Origin: Cololabis saira
Lineage: Eukaryota > Chordata > Actinopteri > Beloniformes > Belonidae
Assembly (NCBI RefSeq): GCF_033807715.1
Contig: NC_084607.1
Span: forward strand, 18,912,441 to 18,976,440
DNA: 64,000 bases
Direction: 5' to 3'
Shown: positions 59,941 to 64,000 of the stretch, one piece after another
How the letters are laid out: each line of letters begins with the position of its first letter
Numbering within the stretch: position 1 is the first letter of the stretch
Notes under the pieces: model-generated
Told to the model about the DNA's origin: nothing
Seen by the model: the letters and a program-made list of their open reading frames with translations, nothing else
The model's database searches: none
Made by a program: the position numbers and the translations under genes

Positions 59941-62149
59941 GTTTGAAGATAAACGTTTTTTTGTAAGTACTAAAATCTTTAGATTTTTCTATTTATTTCT
60001 GGCTAAACCACAGTTACTCAGATGACGAATGTCGTCCACTGTGGGAAAAGAATTAATCACTTGTTTATAAAATGCATACCAGCGCCCAGTCCAAGCCATT
60101 ATTTTTGCAGAAATACACCATTTAGTAATTTGATGAATGCCTTCTTGCTAGAGGCTTTGCTTCAGGGAGACTTTAAAAATCAATTTAAGCTCTGGTGCAA
60201 ATCATTTCTTTGTGTTGCTCTTCTCAACAGCAGTTTGGCTCCGACATTGTGATCATTCAGTGGTCAGGACATTTTCTGAGGACGAGGACGGTTATGAAAT
60301 CACAGTCATTCACTGCGGGTTGTCAGTTTACCTGCAGTTCAAGAAACAAGACCACCTAATACATCTGGTTTAGCATCCTTTGAAGTTCTATGATGGGGGA
60401 AAAGGATGTAGATGCTTGACAACTAGACTGTGCTTGTCCTGTGATGTCACAGTTCTTAGCAAATCTGATCCAAGTCCAATCCCGAATGGGACAATTTAAC
60501 ACATATAAACACTCCCAAACCAAGTGCCAGAGTTGTGTTATGTCAGAGTTTTTGAGTTGTCATCCACATATATGCTCTTGAGACAAGAAAAGTGGATTTT
60601 CTCCATAAAAATGTTAATTCTTAGTAAATAAATAATGTAACTATAAGAGCATGAGGTGAGGCAGTGTTCATGTATTTAAAAATGTAATATCAGTAGTTAA
60701 TTGTTTGTTCAGTATCTGAATTTCAGGCAATTTATAAAAAGATTGGCAAAGATATGGGCTCTTACCTAGGCAGTGATCCAAATGAATCTGTTTCATACAA
60801 GAAAAAATCCCTATCGGCATGTTAACACGTACAATCTATTTTAAAATAATTGTAAAAAGTTATATGCTAGACTTGGTCTGATAGTTTTTTCATAAAGTTG
60901 CGTGTGCTGATATCCAAATACTTGATCATGCTCACATATCTGTGTTGTAGAAACAATGATGAAAACCCTTAGAGGGATGAAACCTGCAGCAACTCGTCTC
61001 CATTCATCTCTGTCTGCCCCCAGGGCGCGTGTTGGCTTCAAATGAAATGGTCCTACGCCTACCACATAGCTGCCAGTTAAATGTCATGGCAGCATTGCAC
61101 CAGATGGTGATGAGAGAAACTGTTAGTAATTAATGCATCAATATCAAATCAAATACCAGTCATTTCTAATCAGATGGCACCATGGCTTTTGAGAAGTGAC
61201 TCATTTCAAGTTTACAAAGAGAATTAATTCATACATTCAGGTGTTAAGCAACTTGGCATGATATGCAGTGACGTTCATAGTCCCTGCCTGTAAATTGATC
61301 TCATGCATGGGATAATATCACAGTGTCAGGTCCAATACAGGTATTATATGGGATGAAGCCATTGCAGGGTGACTGCAAAACTGTTGGAGTTAAAATGATC
61401 AACACAGGCTCAGCCAGCTGTTCTCATTGGGCATTTTGACATTTTCAAAAACAGGCTGAACACTTATACGTCCATATAAGCACACAGAAGCAATGCAATA
61501 TAAATGAAAATGCTATTACAGTTGATTGATTTTTATCATAGTTGAATCAATACTAGCAGAAATAAAAAAAACTGCAATGGTTTAGAGGTGCTTGATTAAA
61601 ATGACTTCAAAAATAGATATAAAACAGCCTCTCGCTCATTTCACCGCTCTTTGTTATATAACTAGAAGTACCTTTTGAGTTCATCGCAGCTCTGCATAAA
61701 GCTCTTTACTTTCAAAGGGGTTTGGATGTCAAACGTTAAAGCCATTTTCACAAGTTTGCAAAAAAGTATTTATTCTTTCTTTTCCACTGCCACAGAAAGC
61801 ATGTTAAACAGCTTTAAATAATCAAAAAGGGCGCATTGTCCTAAGTGGTTATTTGGACTATCAGAGAGCTGATAGGGGGACAGTCATTATTCACTTTGTA
61901 GTTGTTGCTTTCATGAAGAAAGAAAGATTCAAATGTTGTTGTAGTGCTTTCATAATAGGAAATACTCAAGGCTAGAAGGTTTAAGTGTTACTCATGATGA
62001 GGCCAGTTTGAAGATATATCTTTTTGTTTTTGGAAATCTATTCCTTTTCCTGTTTTAGTCCTTAAAACAAAAAGGAAAAAAATTAATTTATGTTTTACAT
62101 ATTTCTAAAATTCCGGGAAAGCTTTCGGGCATCGTTTTTCGATTTTCAC

Positions 62150-62237
62150 CTCTGTTTTACAGGTTTCCACTAGGTATCGGCGAGTACACAAATTAAAATA
62201 CTCGTACTCGGTGTGAAAAAAACGGTATCGGGGCATC
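62150..62237. mobile_element. hAT-type element, right-end fragment
   Basis: CTAGGTATCGGCGAGTACAC, ATACTCGTACTCGG and GGTATCGGGGCATCCCTA form the terminus of a hAT family ending in GCATCCCTA. The left part is missing. Confidence 0.6.
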
Positions 62238-63103
62238 CCTAAGTAGACATCATGGCAATTATCCCATTTCTCCAGATTATTTCATGATTTTACACAAAGT
62301 ACATACATCTTCAATTATTTGCAGCCTTGTGTTGAGACAAGAGTTTCTTAAACTGGCAAAGGTTTTATTTTGAGGGGCCAACTAACTCCCCTTTCTTTAC
62401 TTCTGAGAGTCTATGTTAAGGTTGAGGTGTGAAGACGACCATAATACAGGAGCTCTTGAGTCATCAGGATTGTAGAAATGTCATTTGTTATAACAACTTG
62501 GCAGGAATCTAAACATAAACATAAAAAAACAACCCAAACAGAAAACAATGAAAATCCACAAGATCACGGGGTAACTACAGGAACAGGCAGACATGCTGAT
62601 GGACAGAGAAGACAAGCCAATACATATATAGTCCCAGGGGCTGTGGAGACCCAGGTGCAAACAATCAGGACTAATGTGCTTTTAGTCGGCTGCATATGAT
62701 ATATGAAAAAAAACCATCATACCCCAAAAAAATTCTAACAAAAGGTTTTTCAGTGGATTATTGTAGTACTAGGTGTACTTAATGACATCCTAAAAGTCTA
62801 CCAAAATCTGACCACCAGAAAGGTGTATTTTTCAAGATGGCGACCAAGGTGGCCAAGAAATCCCAGGTGAATAGGGTAAAATTTTTAACAAACAGATATC
62901 ATCATGAAACTTCCCCACTTAATTACTTACATGAAGACAAAAAAAAATTGCATTGGAAGTTTTTTGAAATTGTATGTGTAACTATGCAAATTAGGCGTAT
63001 CTCATTGAATATGCGCCAATTCGCATAAAATAACCATTGCTCCTTATTCTTTAACAGAGGCAGGGGTGGACTGGCCATCGGGCATACCGGGCATTTGCCC
63101 GGT

Positions 63104-63134
63104 GGGCCGATGGTGATTTTGGGCCGGGCCGGCC

Positions 63135-63192
<58 letters not shown>

Positions 63193-63224
63193 GGTCCGGG
63201 CCGGCCCAAAATCACCATCGGCCG
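63104..63224. repeat. A30/T27 hairpin with GGCC arms
   Basis: GGCCGATGGTGATTTTGGGC and CGGGCCGGCCC precede 30 A, then 27 T, then GGTCCGGGCCGGCCCAAAAT and CACCATCGGCC. Outer arms of about 31 bp match as inverted repeats with about two mismatches. Including the A/T runs, the palindrome spans roughly 120 bp. A diverged third unit follows at 63225-63285. Confidence 0.95.
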
Positions 63225-63604
63225 GCCCGATTTTGGGCTGGCCGATTTTTTTTTTTTTGGCCCGGGCAGGCCCATCGGCCCATTTGATGTTGTTTTGTTT
63301 TTTACCTGACAACAACTGGTACCACTGGCCGATTGGTTATGATGAGTTAGATTGGTTATGGGCTGAAGCCTCGCGCCCCAAGGGGCCTCGCGCCCCCCCT
63401 TTTTTCACATTTTTTTTCGTTTTTTCCCTTATAAATATCAACAGTCACGTTCCATTGCAGACCTAAATGTGTACTAGTCTGTGCATATCAATAAATATAT
63501 GTGCAATGATGCGCGTGTCTGTTGTTCAACACAACTGATCAGACCAAACGCAGACACAAGCTGCTCTGATCCAGACGGGTGGAGTTGGAACAAACTGTCA
63601 CACA

Positions 63605-64000
63605 ATGTCGAGAGAACGAGACAGATTCAGGAAATTTCCATCAGGGGATGAAAAAAGAAAAAAAACTAAAGAAAATGGAAGAGTTTAATGCTTCTCTGAA
63701 AGGCTCGTTTGATAAATTTGTTACAAAAATCACCGATCCAACCGGGTCTCAAGCAGCCGTGGGGCCCCGCGTCGAGGCAAGAGATGATGATGAGGCAGGG
63801 GAAGTTATCCAGTATTTTGCTAATTGGAGAGTTAAAATTGCGCATATAGACACCCGATCCGACCCGAAAAACCCAAAAAATTTTGCGCGCGTGAGCGTAG
63901 CGAGCGCGCGAAGGCCCCCCCCAGCCATTCCGCACAGGGCCTTGCAAATCTCCCAGGTAGCTCTGGCTGGAGTAGTCACAACATTAGAGCGCGTGGCTTA
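63605..64000 (+). pseudogene. hAT (TTF-type/ZMYM1-like) transposase N-terminus, frameshifted
   Basis: ATG at 63605 gives MSRERDRFRKFPSGDEKRKK, typical of the basic start of teleost hAT transposases annotated as TTF-type zinc-finger or ZMYM1-like proteins. An A-rich tract (63650-63675) shifts the frame; the continuing frame starts MEEFNASLKGSFDKFVTKIT at 63675. It stays open to the window end through IQYFANWRVKIAHIDTRSDP and the unusual ARVSVASARRPPPAIPH. That Ala/Arg/Pro part comes from a GCGCGC-rich tract at 63880-63918 that may be an insertion. The zinc-finger and RNase-H-like domains lie beyond 64000. Confidence 0.6.

Larger units (their letters stand above)
56870..64000 (+). other. rab26 intron 5 (runs off the window)
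   Basis: At least 7.1 kb with no next exon. Contains a LINE tail, the long AT repeat, a hAT MITE, a hAT fragment and the 5' part of a larger hAT element. Stretches 56870-58720, 58980-59550, 59945-62140 and 62250-63050 are AT-rich with nothing recognised. Confidence 0.85.
63061..64000 (+). mobile_element. 5' part of a hAT transposon, cut by the window end
   Basis: Starts CAGGGGTGGACTGGCCATCG, a recognised teleost hAT terminus. It continues through a giant A/T hairpin and GCC-rich text to a transposase start at about 63605. The right end lies outside the window, so the target duplication cannot be checked. The candidate left copy is AACAGAGG (63053-63060). Confidence 0.75.

Noticed and set aside
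62837..63028. Frame starting ATGGCGACCAAGG
   Set aside because: Although the start context is good, the 63-codon peptide has no domain and lies in AT-rich, probably repetitive, intronic DNA.
56870..64000. Search for rab26 exon 6 (AWLTEIHEY) and the NKxD exon
   Set aside because: No sequence encoding these was found on the + strand with splice sites; they must lie beyond the window.

Overview
This window looks like nuclear DNA from a ray-finned (teleost) fish. The basis is an AT-rich background with long introns and GT-AG splice sites, and a dense load of repeat families typical of teleosts: Tc1-like elements, hAT and Harbinger-type miniature elements, tRNA-derived SINEs ending in CATTTAC or GGAT tails, and many LINE 3' ends. 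I cannot name the species. There is no bacterial-style operon, CRISPR array or phage.

One gene is recognised with confidence: the 5' two-thirds of rab26, a Rab-family small GTPase of secretory vesicles, on the + strand. Five coding exons are visible (21764-21949, 24387-24497, 51961-52002, 53031-53097 and 56817-56869). They join in frame to 153 codons carrying the variable N-terminus, P-loop, switch I and switch II. The exons for the NKxD and SAK guanine-specificity motifs and the C-terminal prenylation cysteines are not in the window, so intron 5 must run past its right end. Intron 2 is about 27.5 kb and intron 5 is at least 7.1 kb; both are packed with transposons.

Layout: 1-21 kb is intergenic, with two Tc1-like transposase remnants, SINE and LINE pieces, and one unexplained 106-codon open frame behind a good splice acceptor (11204-11522) that may be the last exon of an unknown gene. 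21.2-24.5 kb holds the putative rab26 promoter or 5' UTR and exons 1-2. 24.5-52 kb is the giant intron 2. It contains a scrambled LINE (31.9-32.6 kb), a LINE split by three DNA-transposon insertions plus one nested inside (34-37.8 kb), an inverted pair of LTR-like repeats (39.3 and 42.8 kb), a TTAA-flanked element (43.4-44.65 kb) and a hAT-in-hAT nest with clean target duplications (45.6-46.6 kb). 52-57 kb carries exons 3-5. 57-64 kb is intron 5, ending in the 5' part of a larger hAT-type transposon that starts at about 63061 with a huge A/T hairpin and a frameshifted transposase N-terminus.

I found no new multi-gene system. The best discoveries are structural: nested insertions whose target duplications can be read to the base, a LINE with its coding blocks out of order, and the unidentified terminal exon.
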